A DNA stretch of 64,000 nucleotides from Gammaproteobacteria bacterium (GTDB lineage Bacteria > Pseudomonadota > Gammaproteobacteria > Pseudomonadales > Pseudohongiellaceae), in assembly GCA_021773355.1 (NCBI GenBank), contig JAJFKE010000010.1, positions 62,001 to 126,000 of the forward strand. The letters are read 5' to 3'. How positions within the stretch are numbered: position 1 is the first letter of the stretch; each line of letters opens with the position of its first letter. The translations under genes and the position numbers were made by a program. Below the pieces are notes generated by a model. That model had not been told where the DNA came from and made no database searches. It worked only from the letters and a program-made list of their open reading frames with translations. Positions 43,548 to 52,800 of this stretch are shown piece by piece.

Positions 43548-44036
43548 ATGTTTAAGCTAAATCCTGGTGACCGTTTTCCTGATATGCAACTCAATCTGGT
43601 AGGCGGCGGATCTCTGTCATTGCCTGCCGATCTCGATTCTCCCATGATGGTAGTGCTATTTTTCAGGGGCCACTGGTGACCCTATTGTCGTCGGCTGTTG
43701 GCTGGCTTTGAAGAACGCCGTGCCGCGTTCAAAGAACAGGGGGTATCTATCGTTGCCGGTACTGTAGATCCGGAGGAGAAGTTAGTTGATATAGCAGCAG
43801 GCCTGGGTTATCCCCTGGCCTATGGAATGACCCGAGTCGATGGGGATGCTATTGGTGCCTGGTGGGAAGAACGTCGAGACCATATCCAACCCTCGGAATT
43901 TGTACTATCGCACAGTGGTAAGGTGATGTTTGACAGCTATAGCAATTCTCCTGTGGGACGAATGGACCCAGAAGAAACTTTGACACTTACAAAATACTTG
44001 AACGATCAGCGGGCTAAGACGAAAAAAGAGAGCTAA
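43548..44036 (+). CDS. Selenocysteine-containing AhpC/TSA-like thioredoxin-fold protein
   Basis: 162 residues with the TGA at 43677-43679 read as selenocysteine (residue 44). The frame on both sides is continuous: FKLNPGDRFPDMQLNLV, then MMVVLFFRGHW-U-PYCRRLL, then AGFEERRAAFKEQGVSIVAG, PLAYGMTRVDG and FVLSHSGKVMFDSY. Homologues have Cys here (RGxWCPYC), so the motif is U-P-Y-C, a thioredoxin-like redox pair. No signal peptide is present, so it is cytoplasmic, unlike the peroxiredoxin at 28740. The ribosome-binding site is weak. A SECIS-like hairpin follows the TGA. Likely a peroxidase or thiol oxidoreductase. Confidence 0.85.
43690..43706 (+). promoter_or_regulatory. Candidate bacterial SECIS element
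   Basis: In RNA, GUCGGC-UGUUG-GCUGGC forms a 6-bp stem (two G-U pairs) with a 5-nt loop whose second base is G. The loop begins 17 bases after the UGA (16 bases between), at the short end of the usual range. The geometry is the same as in the element at 28974. Confidence 0.65.
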
Positions 44037-44069
44037 TTAGAACTGATTATTAGTTCTCTGACTTTTGTG

Positions 44070-44855
44070 CTAGCGGTGTTTAAATTGGGGCGAGCGTTTC
44101 TCTCGAAACGCCGCCACGCCTTCTTTCGCATCTTCGCTTGCCGCGACTTTGATTACCCAATCTCGTTCAATTTTAAGTCCGTGGTCGCTGAGCTGTGTCT
44201 CGGCTACTGCCGCACTCTGGCGAATGGCGTTGATCGCAATCTTGCTGTGTTTGTTAATTGAGTTTAGATAAGATTTCGCCTGCTCCAGCAGCGGCTGTTC
44301 ATCGTTGCTGACTCTGTTTATCAGACCCATAGCAAGCGCTTCCTCACAGCTCACCGGGCGGCCGCTTAGCATCATGTCCAGTGCTCTCGATGGCCCTACC
44401 ACGGCGGGTAGCAATTGCGTGCCGGCATAGGCCGGAATCAAACCGATCTTAACCTCTGGTAGGGCACACTCGACATGAGCTGCGGCGATTCGAAACAGAC
44501 AGGCGAGTGCTAATTCCAGGCCGCCGCCAAAAGCCAGGCCATTAAGGGCCGCGATGCTGACAAAGGGCGCTCTATGCAGTCGAACTAATAGATCGCGTGC
44601 TCGATCTGTTTTTTCTCTCTGTCGTTCTTCAGTAAGACTCTCGCGTTCGAATAGATCGGTGCCTGCGCAAAATGCGCGCTCGCCCTCACCGATTATCACC
44701 AGCCCACGGTTCTCGCTTTGTGCTTCAAGAGTTTCGATGCAATCGCTTAGTCCATTCAATACTTCACTACTAATGGCATTCAGCCGATGTGGTCGTGTTA
44801 TTTTGAAGATTACACAAGCATCAGTAGTTTCTATTTCGTAGTCTGTATGGCTCAA
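44070..44855 (-). CDS. Enoyl-CoA hydratase/isomerase family protein
   Basis: 261 residues from a TTG start (TTGAGCCAT) preceded by GAGGAAGAG. Crotonase fold: FKITRPHRLNAISSEVL, EGERAFCAGTDL (CoA/oxyanion loop), AALNGLAFGGGLELALACL (second oxyanion Gly), LPEVKIGLIPAYAGTQLLPA with the Glu catalytic region, and a C-terminal RSPQFKHR. Probably a hydratase or isomerase in fatty-acid or aromatic catabolism. Monocistronic; convergent with the Sec-Prx-like gene 33 bases away. Confidence 0.9.
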   Translation of the reverse strand: MSHTDYEIETTDACVIFKITRPHRLNAISSEVLNGLSDCIETLEAQSENRGLVIIGEGERAFCAGTDLFERESLTEERQREKTDRARDLLVRLHRAPFVSIAALNGLAFGGGLELALACLFRIAAAHVECALPEVKIGLIPAYAGTQLLPAVVGPSRALDMMLSGRPVSCEEALAMGLINRVSNDEQPLLEQAKSYLNSINKHSKIAINAIRQSAAVAETQLSDHGLKIERDWVIKVAASEDAKEGVAAFREKRSPQFKHR

Positions 44856-44994
44856 AACTCTTCCTCAATCTATTTCGGTAAGCTTGCCTGGCGGGAACTA
44901 TTATTGATGATTGGGAAATAGTACTCTGAGTTGAGATCACAAAGAAGCAGCAAGAGTAGATCTGTAACTGTAATAATAATGTAAGGAAAGCTTA

Positions 44995-45993
44995 GTGGAA
45001 CTGGACGAATTACAGCAAAGGCTTATTCCCTTCTGCCGAGAAAAATATGAAGACCCATCTTTAAACATAGTCGAGTTGTTTAAAATGCCCGGCCATGCAG
45101 GCTTCGCCTACGGTTTCACCGTCGAATCCAATGGGCAGTCAGACAAATGGTATCTACGACTGCCGCCGCCGGATGTGAAACTGCAGGGCACGGCCGATGT
45201 GCTGCGCCAAGTCGCGGCTCTGCAGGTCATGCCAGAGGAAGTGCCACACTGCGAAGTCAAATGGTCCGGTGAAGATTCCAAGTGGTTTGGGCGACCCTAT
45301 TTTATTGTTCCTCAACTACGCGGTGATGTGGTGCGACTGGATGGGGCTGGTTGGGTTGCTCAACTGGATCAGTCACAGCGAAATGACATGGCTAGGCAGG
45401 CAGTACAGGCACTGGCTGCTATTCACAAGGTGGATTGGAGATCGGCGAGCTACCTGGGTTCGCCAATGGCGTTCGAAGAAGATGTTACTCGCTGGGATAG
45501 GTTTATCGAGAAAGTCGCCGATCCCCATCGTCTGGAATTGGTTCCCGAAGTTCGAAAACTACTTTTGAGAAATCTGCCTACAGATGCGCCTGTTGGAATT
45601 TTTCATGGAGACTTCCAATGGTCTAATTTATTTTATTCAGAACAAGGGAGCTTGCTCGCGGTAATCGATTGGGAATTGGTTGGGGTGGGCGCAGTTCTGA
45701 ATGACATTGGCTGGTTTGCTACTTTTAACGATCCTCTGGCCTGGTTCGATTCTCAGAAGCGAGGCTTGTATATGCCGCAGGCTGAGGAATTGATCGAACT
45801 CTATATGCAAGCTTATGGCGGCAAGCTGGTAAACACTAATTGGTACCGAGCCTTGGCGGCCTATAAATTCGCAATTATTACTGGCTTTAATCTAATGTTG
45901 CACAGGCGTGGCAAGCGCCATGATCCCATGTGGGAAACAAGTAAAGATTCTATGGAAACTTTGCTAAGCAGAGCGCATTCCCTATTGGACTAA
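44995..45993 (+). CDS. APH-family phosphotransferase (kinase-like)
   Basis: 332 residues from a GTG start with AAGGAAAG upstream. The N-lobe has KWYLRLPPPDVKLQGTADVL (Lys/Arg region). The C-lobe has the catalytic loop IFHGDFQWSNLF (about 199-210) and the metal-Asp motif VIDWELVGVGAVLNDIGW. It resembles acyl-CoA-dehydrogenase-associated phosphotransferases and choline/aminoglycoside kinase-like proteins. Antibiotic resistance cannot be inferred. Substrate unknown. Ends 92 bases before the next gene; no clear operon. Confidence 0.87.
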   Translation: MELDELQQRLIPFCREKYEDPSLNIVELFKMPGHAGFAYGFTVESNGQSDKWYLRLPPPDVKLQGTADVLRQVAALQVMPEEVPHCEVKWSGEDSKWFGRPYFIVPQLRGDVVRLDGAGWVAQLDQSQRNDMARQAVQALAAIHKVDWRSASYLGSPMAFEEDVTRWDRFIEKVADPHRLELVPEVRKLLLRNLPTDAPVGIFHGDFQWSNLFYSEQGSLLAVIDWELVGVGAVLNDIGWFATFNDPLAWFDSQKRGLYMPQAEELIELYMQAYGGKLVNTNWYRALAAYKFAIITGFNLMLHRRGKRHDPMWETSKDSMETLLSRAHSLLD

Positions 45994-46085
45994 CGTATTG
46001 AAAAGCCATGCCCTGTGCTAGACTGCTGCAACTTTTTAGAGGTCTTGGATTAGGTTCTCTTGTGAGAAAACCTGGGGGAATAGAA

Positions 46086-46667
46086 GTGATTAATCAACAG
46101 CTATCTCGACGTGCTTTCTTGAGATCTGCCGGGAAAGCGGCGCGTACCTCCGGTATCGTACTCAGCCTGCCGATGATTCTGGTTTCCTGCGAACGTTCCA
46201 GGCAGGCGCAGCTTAACAACGAAGAATTCGCGGTATTGAGCGAAGAGGAGGCTCAGGAGTTTTATGCCTTCGCTGCTCGAATTATCCCAAGCGATGAGAC
46301 CCCTGGCGCGAGCGAAGCGGGCGTTATCTATTTCATCGACAATGTACTGGCCGATGACAGAGAGGCCGAGCATGAACTTCTGCGCGTTGGTATGCGAGAG
46401 CTACAGGTGGCGACTGCGCTCAATTACGGTGCGTCCTATTTTCATGAATTGGAGGAAATTCAACAGGATCAATTGCTAAGTGAAATCGAGGATACGCAAT
46501 TCTTCGGTACTATGCGATTTCTCACTATTGCAGGTATGTTTTCTTTACCAGAATACGGTGGTAATCGGGATAAAATTGGCTATGAGTTGATCGGCTTCGA
46601 AGACCGCCATGCCTGGCAAGCACCTTACGGTTTCTATGATGCCGATTATGCCGAGAGAGGAGAATAA
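46086..46667 (+). CDS. Gluconate 2-dehydrogenase subunit 3-like protein
   Basis: 193 residues from a GTG start (GGGGGAATAGAA upstream), chosen because it begins a twin-arginine signal (LSRRAFLRSAGKAA) and avoids a poor N-terminal extension in the longer frame from 46008. It has the family's IIPSDETPGASEAGVIYFID motif and the C-terminal segment YGGNRDKIGYELIGFED, the hallmark of the small subunit of gluconate/sorbitol dehydrogenases. It acts with the GMC flavoprotein encoded two bases downstream. A cytochrome c subunit normally completes the complex and is not adjacent. Confidence 0.85.
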   Translation: MINQQLSRRAFLRSAGKAARTSGIVLSLPMILVSCERSRQAQLNNEEFAVLSEEEAQEFYAFAARIIPSDETPGASEAGVIYFIDNVLADDREAEHELLRVGMRELQVATALNYGASYFHELEEIQQDQLLSEIEDTQFFGTMRFLTIAGMFSLPEYGGNRDKIGYELIGFEDRHAWQAPYGFYDADYAERGE

Positions 46668-46669
46668 TC

Positions 46670-48343
46670 ATGGCACAAGCAGCAAACTCCTCTCCCAGTT
46701 ATTCCACTCGCGAGGAAGTAGATTTCGTCATCGTCGGTTCTGGAGCCGCCGGTGGTGTTATGGCTAAAGAGCTATCTGTCGCTGGTTTTTCCGTGGTGAT
46801 TTTGGAGCAGGGCCCTCATCTGAAAGCAGCCGATTTTAAGCACGACGAATGGGGCTACGACGTAAACAATGATCTCACCTGGAACAGAAGGCATGGACAT
46901 CCGCAAACTTTTCGCAAGTCTGTAGATGAAGAGGCGACCATTCGGGAACAGGTTTTTGGTTATGCGCATAATGTGGGTGGCAGCAGTGTTCACTTCTCGG
47001 GAAACTTCTGGCGCTTTAGGCCCATAGATTTCATGGAGGCCAGCGTTCGCGGTCCCATCGCAGGAACCAATTTTGCTGATTGGCCAATCAGCTATGAAGA
47101 CCTCGAACCCTACTACACGAAAGTTGATTGGGAAGTCGGCGTCTCAGGTCTACAAGGGCCATGGGATCCGCCTCGATCACGTGGCTACCCCTGTCCTCCT
47201 ATGCCGGTGAAGTCATCCGACGTGCTGTTGGAGCGAGCGGCGAAACAGTTGGGATATACACCTTATCCGGCTCCGGTGGCCATACTTTCTCAGCCTCATA
47301 ATGGCCGACCTGGCTGTATTCATTGTGGTTTCTGCAATGGCTACGGTTGTGAGGTTAATGCAAAGTCCTCTTCCATGGCATCGATGATTCCGGTTGCCTT
47401 GGCATCAGGCAATTGTGAGCTGCGTACAGAGTGTACGGTGTCCCGTGTAAACACTAACGAGCAAGGACGCGCAAACGAAGTCGTCTACTGGGAAAAAGAT
47501 GGAACAGAACAGGCGCAGCTGACGAAGGCGGTGGTGCTATGTGCAAATGGAGCCGAGACTCCGCGACTATTGCTGCTATCGGAATCCAGCAGTCATCCTG
47601 ACGGCCTGGCTAATTCAAGCGGCGTAGTGGGAACCAATCTAATGTTTAACGGCTATTCCACGGTTGCCGGTCTATTTGATGAGCCGGTAAACGCGTATAA
47701 GAGTGTTCCCGCGACAAGGGTTATGCATGACTTTTACCAACTGGATCCAGGCCTCGGATTTTACGGCGGCGGCGGAATCGATGCGCGGCATTTTAGTGCC
47801 GGACGACCGATGAACATGGCGCTGGCTGGTGGCTTATTCGGCACTGCGCGATGGGGAAGTGAGTACAAGAAAAACCTGCAAAAGGAATTTACTCATACGG
47901 CGGCATTCGATGGCCATACGACATCGCTGCCCCTGGCTACCAATACAGTTACATTGGATCCTGATGTTCAGGATAAATGGGGACGTCCGGCCTTGCGCGG
48001 CACTTATATGGACCATCCCGATGATATAGCTACCATGAAGTTTTTCTATGAAAAAACCATGGAGCTTATGCAGGTGGCAGGCGCTTCAAAGTCCGTGGGT
48101 TTTTATGCGCAGAATGGTCAGGAGGGGAACGTACATCTACTCGGTACCTGCCGCATGGGAGATGACCCCACTACATCAGTTGTCGACAAGTTCAATCGTG
48201 CTCACGACGTGCCGAATCTGTTTATGGTGGATGGAAGTAGCCTGGTCACCTCGGGTCGCGGCCAGCCAACCATGACGATTATGGCCTTGGCGTTCCGTGC
48301 CGCCGACCATATGATTCAAGCCGCTAGGCGGGGCGAAATATAA
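46670..48343 (+). CDS. GMC-family FAD dehydrogenase (gluconate-dehydrogenase-type large subunit)
   Basis: 557 residues, starting two bases after the subunit-3 stop. The FAD-binding VDFVIVGSGAAGGVMAKEL is near 18-36. The Cys-rich region CIHCGFCNGYGCEVNAKSS (about 217-235), also typical of gluconate 2-dehydrogenase flavoproteins, may bind an Fe-S cluster. The GMC C-terminal block is LLGTCRMGDDPTTSVVDK followed by VDGSSLVTSGRGQPTMT. The substrate may be an aldonic acid, sugar alcohol or other alcohol. Exported by association with its Tat-dependent partner. Translationally linked to the preceding gene. Confidence 0.9.
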   Translation: MAQAANSSPSYSTREEVDFVIVGSGAAGGVMAKELSVAGFSVVILEQGPHLKAADFKHDEWGYDVNNDLTWNRRHGHPQTFRKSVDEEATIREQVFGYAHNVGGSSVHFSGNFWRFRPIDFMEASVRGPIAGTNFADWPISYEDLEPYYTKVDWEVGVSGLQGPWDPPRSRGYPCPPMPVKSSDVLLERAAKQLGYTPYPAPVAILSQPHNGRPGCIHCGFCNGYGCEVNAKSSSMASMIPVALASGNCELRTECTVSRVNTNEQGRANEVVYWEKDGTEQAQLTKAVVLCANGAETPRLLLLSESSSHPDGLANSSGVVGTNLMFNGYSTVAGLFDEPVNAYKSVPATRVMHDFYQLDPGLGFYGGGGIDARHFSAGRPMNMALAGGLFGTARWGSEYKKNLQKEFTHTAAFDGHTTSLPLATNTVTLDPDVQDKWGRPALRGTYMDHPDDIATMKFFYEKTMELMQVAGASKSVGFYAQNGQEGNVHLLGTCRMGDDPTTSVVDKFNRAHDVPNLFMVDGSSLVTSGRGQPTMTIMALAFRAADHMIQAARRGEI

Positions 48344-48406
48344 GGGCCACTTGGCCAATTTAACGCCCAGACGTCAAAAATCTTATAATTAACTAAAGGC
48401 TCAGAA

Positions 48407-49003
48407 ATGAGAAAACTGGCAATCCTTACTTTTCAATCACTGGATGGAGTCATGCAGGCACCAAGTGTACCTGGTGAAGATTCTTCCGGCGGGTTTACCA
48501 ATGGCGGTTGGGCAAGGGATTGCTGGGAAGAGGTTATGGCTCAAGTTCAACGAGAAGCGATGGACCAGCCCTATGATCTTCTTCTTGGACGTAAAACCTA
48601 CGATAGTTTTGCATCGAGCTTCTCTAATTCGGAGCCCGAAAATCCGGTTGCGGCTAGGCTTAACGCTGCCAAAAAATACGTTGTCTGTTCATCGGAGCGT
48701 GAATTGGAATGGCAAAATTCGGAAATAATCTGCGGAGATATTCCACAGCAAATAGCTAAACTTAAGCAGCAGGGTGGACCAATACTGCAAGTGCACGGTA
48801 GTTGGAAATTAATTCAAACTCTGCTCATGCACAAATTAATCGACGAGTTCAGGCTTTGGACATTTCCAGTGATTATAGGGAGTGGTAAACGCGTTTTTGA
48901 GACTGGCGCCGTGCTAGAAAGTCTGAAGCTAATAAAAAACGAGACCAATCCCTCAGGGGCGACTATGAGTTTCTATACCTCTATTGCCTCGGCAACTGCC
49001 TAA
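48407..49003 (+). CDS. RibD C-terminal/dihydrofolate-reductase-like protein
   Basis: 198 residues. Begins with RKLAILTFQSLDGVMQAP, then GGWARDCWEEVM, YDLLLGRKTYDSF, PILQVHGSWKLIQTLL and FRLWTFPVIIGSGKRVF, the usual NADP-binding DHFR-like fold of the YwjB/RibD-C group. True dihydrofolate activity is unlikely without the conserved Asp/Glu region; it is an uncharacterised reductase. The ribosome-binding site is weak (AAAGG 8 bases away). Confidence 0.87.
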   Translation: MRKLAILTFQSLDGVMQAPSVPGEDSSGGFTNGGWARDCWEEVMAQVQREAMDQPYDLLLGRKTYDSFASSFSNSEPENPVAARLNAAKKYVVCSSERELEWQNSEIICGDIPQQIAKLKQQGGPILQVHGSWKLIQTLLMHKLIDEFRLWTFPVIIGSGKRVFETGAVLESLKLIKNETNPSGATMSFYTSIASATA

Positions 49004-49040
49004 AGAATAAATTGCTGAGAGAGATAAGCGGCGACCGCTA

Positions 49041-49538
49041 CTATTGGTCGGCTTTGCTCTTAATACTCGCATAGACCTCAGAGCTACCGCCCTTCTTCAT
49101 CAGAATAACGTCATAGGCGTTGAAGCGGTCACCGATTTCCATGCCGGGGCTGCCCATTGGCATGCCGGGGACCGCTAAACCCAGTGCGCCTTGCGGAGGT
49201 GCCGCCAGAAACTGGCTGATATATTTAGCAGGAATATGTCCTTCGAATAAATAGCCTTCCTTGGTCACAGCCGTGTGGCAGGACTGCCATTTTGGAAGAA
49301 TACCCAGTTCTTCCTTAACGGCGTACAGATCTTTCGGGTGGAATATGGTGGATTCAAATCCGTGGTCGTCAGCGTGGGCAATCCAGCCAACACAGCAACC
49401 ACAAGTTTCTTCTTTGTAGACATTCAGAGTGATGTCATCCAGTGACTGTGCTGCCGAGCGCGCAGAATATGCAGCCATCACACAAAATAGGAAGGCTAGT
49501 AATGCCGCGGTGGATGGTTGGCGATAGCTGGTATTCAT
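49041..49538 (-). CDS. DUF411-family metal-binding periplasmic protein
   Basis: 165 residues. A signal peptide (about 1-30) is followed by the DUF411 core: LNVYKEETCGCCVGWIAH (metal-binding CGCC), GILPKWQSCHTAVTKEGY and FEGHIPAKYI, then APGMP-like Met-rich VPGMPMGSPGMEIG. The family is linked to copper/metal tolerance (CopG-like). The CGCC and SCH motifs plus Met residues support metal binding, but which metal cannot be said. It is divergent from the hybrid kinase. Confidence 0.87.
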   Translation of the reverse strand: MNTSYRQPSTAALLAFLFCVMAAYSARSAAQSLDDITLNVYKEETCGCCVGWIAHADDHGFESTIFHPKDLYAVKEELGILPKWQSCHTAVTKEGYLFEGHIPAKYISQFLAAPPQGALGLAVPGMPMGSPGMEIGDRFNAYDVILMKKGGSSEVYASIKSKADQ

Positions 49539-49807
49539 TGTCGACTCCTCGTTCCGTAACCATTGTCAATTTCTTTCTTTTCAGCAGTGGGACTCTTTTC
49601 GCGAAATCGGCCGCCAGCTGAGCAAGCAATCGATTTGTAAACACGCTGAAATGTGGTCTTAAGGTATCACAACAGACAGCTGTCTCGCCACATTCTCCAG
49701 ATTTGTGAACTGGGTATCCTTTTCCTGGGCTCTCTAACCAAATGGTAATGTGCAATTTCCGCTTAGCTGGAGTCCAATTACCTAGAGACATTGGCGGAGA
49801 AAAGATT

Positions 49808-52800
49808 TTGGTTGAATCCATAAGACGAGAAAGGCCTAGCCGGCTCTTGATGCTTTACAGTGTGCTGGTATCGGGTATCAGCTGTCTCCTGTACTGCCTC
49901 TCGATTGCATTATTTGTAAATCCGGATATGGATGAATATGCATTGATAATTGCGGCACCTTTTCTAGGCTTTATCTTTTTGAATTTGCTGGCTGTGTATT
50001 ATCTCGCCAAACCTTTGGATTTTTTACAAGGCCTCAAACGTGACTCTGTACCTCTGAATGACGAGATGAAGGCTCTGCTCAATTCACAACATTATTCTCT
50101 GGTTTATGGATTGTACCCCCTGATCATAGTGAGCACCGTCATTATTCATATGCTTACCATGCGGATTGAAGATGGCAGCATGGATTTTCTTGCGGATCCC
50201 GATAGCTGGAGTCTATTGATCAATAGAGGGTCACTATTCCTGTTAGTGGTAATCATTCAGGGAAATCTATTCGACAAAACTATTAGTCATCTTAGAAACG
50301 GCTTCTCTATTCGTTATGGGGTAGCCGCTAACACTATAGGATTGTTCAAGCGGCTCTCCTGGATGTTGGTAAGCTTGATTCTATTTCTGGGAAGCTCCAT
50401 TCCCATTTTCTCTACCATGCGATTTGATAGGCTAATTGATGAGTCGCTACCATCCATGAGTATCAACGTCGCCGATGATAAGAATTTGGCACGGGATATT
50501 CCGCTGATGATCTCGCAATTAGAGTTAGAGCGCGCACAATTTCTTCGGGCAGGAGATGACTTTACTAACACTCTCAGTTTTCTTAAAAATCAATTAGCAG
50601 CAGATGACTATTCCGAGGACCTACTGGATTCGATCGAGGATAATGTGGCTGCACTTTACGAGAACCTGCCTCTGATGCGCGCGTTCGAAGAGGGAATGGA
50701 TACGCAGAACACGGTGAGCTACGCCTTTATTGCCCTCACCATGCTAGCGGGGCTAATAATGAGCTTCATCTTTTCTCAGGCCTTCAGTTTGCAGATGCGC
50801 CTGATACGGCAGAAGATCGAGGAAATGCTGTCAGATAACCGGTCAGTTTCTGGTAGATTAAATATCACCAGTCTAGACGAGACAGCTCTGCTCGCTGTGG
50901 ATTTTAATCGCATTCTCGACTACAACGAACAGGTAAACGAGGAATTACTGCGAGCTGACAAGGTGAAGGATGCGTTTCTTGCTAACGTGACTCATGAACT
51001 AAAGACTCCGCTGCATGGAATAATCGGTATTAGTGAGTCTCTTGTCGATGGTGTTGCCGGCATCCTGCCAAAACTCGCCAAGAAAAACCTGCAATTAATA
51101 AATCTAAGTGGTCGCAGACTGACTAGTCTCGTTAATGATATTTTGGATTTCTCCAAGTTGCGTGAACACGATATCGCTCTGATTCTTAAGCCAGTAGACC
51201 TCAGAACACTTAGCGATGTAGTGCTTGAACTATCTCGTCCTCTGTTAGGCAATAAGCATGTGCAGCTGGTCAATAATGTTCCTCCCGACTTGCCAGCGGC
51301 GGAGGGGGATGAAAACCGCCTACAGCAGGTGCTGTTCAATCTATTGGGCAATGCCATTAAATTTACCAGCGAAGGTGAGATAGCCATAACTGCGGAAAAT
51401 CATGGCGGCAAGATTGAGATAGCGGTGACCGACACCGGTATCGGTATCCCCTACGATAAACAAGAGCTCATATTCCAATCATTTGAACAAGCCGACAGCT
51501 CTATCTCTCGCGAGTACGGAGGAACGGGTCTGGGACTCAGCATCTCGCGAAATCTGATTGAACTCCATGGTGGTTTTTTACGGGTAGAGAGCGAGCCAGG
51601 ATTTGGTTCTCGATTTTCATTTGCCCTGCCTTGCGCCGAGGGAATAGCTGAAACACAGCTTATTGATGATGAGCCGGTAGCCAAATACAGGGCTGAGTCC
51701 GGTTGTGGGAAAAGCCTGGAACTATTAGCTAATTCTGCAAATAGCGAAGATGAGGTAGAGCTAGAGTGCCTGCCGGGCAAAAATACGGGCAATGGCTACA
51801 CGATTCTGATTGTCGATGATGAGCCTGTTAATTTGACCATTCTTAATAATCATCTGAGTCTGAATGATTATAGGGTTATTACCGCCAGTGATGGGGAAGA
51901 AGCCTTGCAGTTGTTTAGACAGGAGAAGCCGGACCTGATTCTGCTAGACATAATGATGCCCAGAATGAGCGGCTATGAAGTATGTCGCAAGATTCGTGAG
52001 CAAGTACCGATCAACCGCCTGCCAATAATTATGTTGACGGCGAAAGATCAGGCGCAAGATTTAGCAGAAGGGTTTTCGTCTGGGGCAAACGATTACATTA
52101 GTAAACCTTTTACCAAGAAAGAATTGCTGTCTCGACTTCGAACTCATTTGGAACTCAGCAAGATCAATAAAGTGTATTCAGATTTTGTGCCCTCGGAATA
52201 TTTAAAATTTCTGGGCCACGAGAGCATCCTGGATGTTCAGCTTGGCGACAATATTAACCGCGAGATGACCATAATGTTTGCCGACATTCGATCCTATACC
52301 AGTATGTCCGAAAGCATGTCGCCACAGGAGAATTTCGATTTCATTAATGAGTATTTGGCGGTAATGGGACCCTGCATAAAGAATAACAATGGCTTCGTGA
52401 ATCATTTTCTGGGCGATGGCTTGATGGCCTTGTTTCCAGAGTGTGCAGAAGATGCAGTCACTGCCTCCATTGAAATGTCTCAGGCATTGGCGGACTTCAA
52501 CGCAGCGAGAATGAAGCGGCACAAAGAAGAGATAAAGATTGGAATCGGCCTGCATTTTGGTAAGGTAATTTTTGGAATTATCGGAGACGTATTTAGAAAG
52601 AGCGGTAACGTTATCTCAGATGATGTGAATATATCTGCAAGGCTTGAGGGACTGAATAAATGTTATGGCTCTTCTATTATCGTAAGCCAGTCTGTTTTGG
52701 ATAATTTGCAGCCAACCAGTACCTTGCCCGCAACCCGATATTTGGGACAGGTGGTGGTAAAGGGTAGGAAGAATGAGGTGTCCATCTATGAGCTTCTCGA

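Noticed and set aside
44039..44057. AGAACT/AGTTCT stem as a terminator between the Sec-Prx-like and enoyl-CoA hydratase genes
   Set aside because: Only 6 bp with a 7-base loop and no T-run; not convincing.
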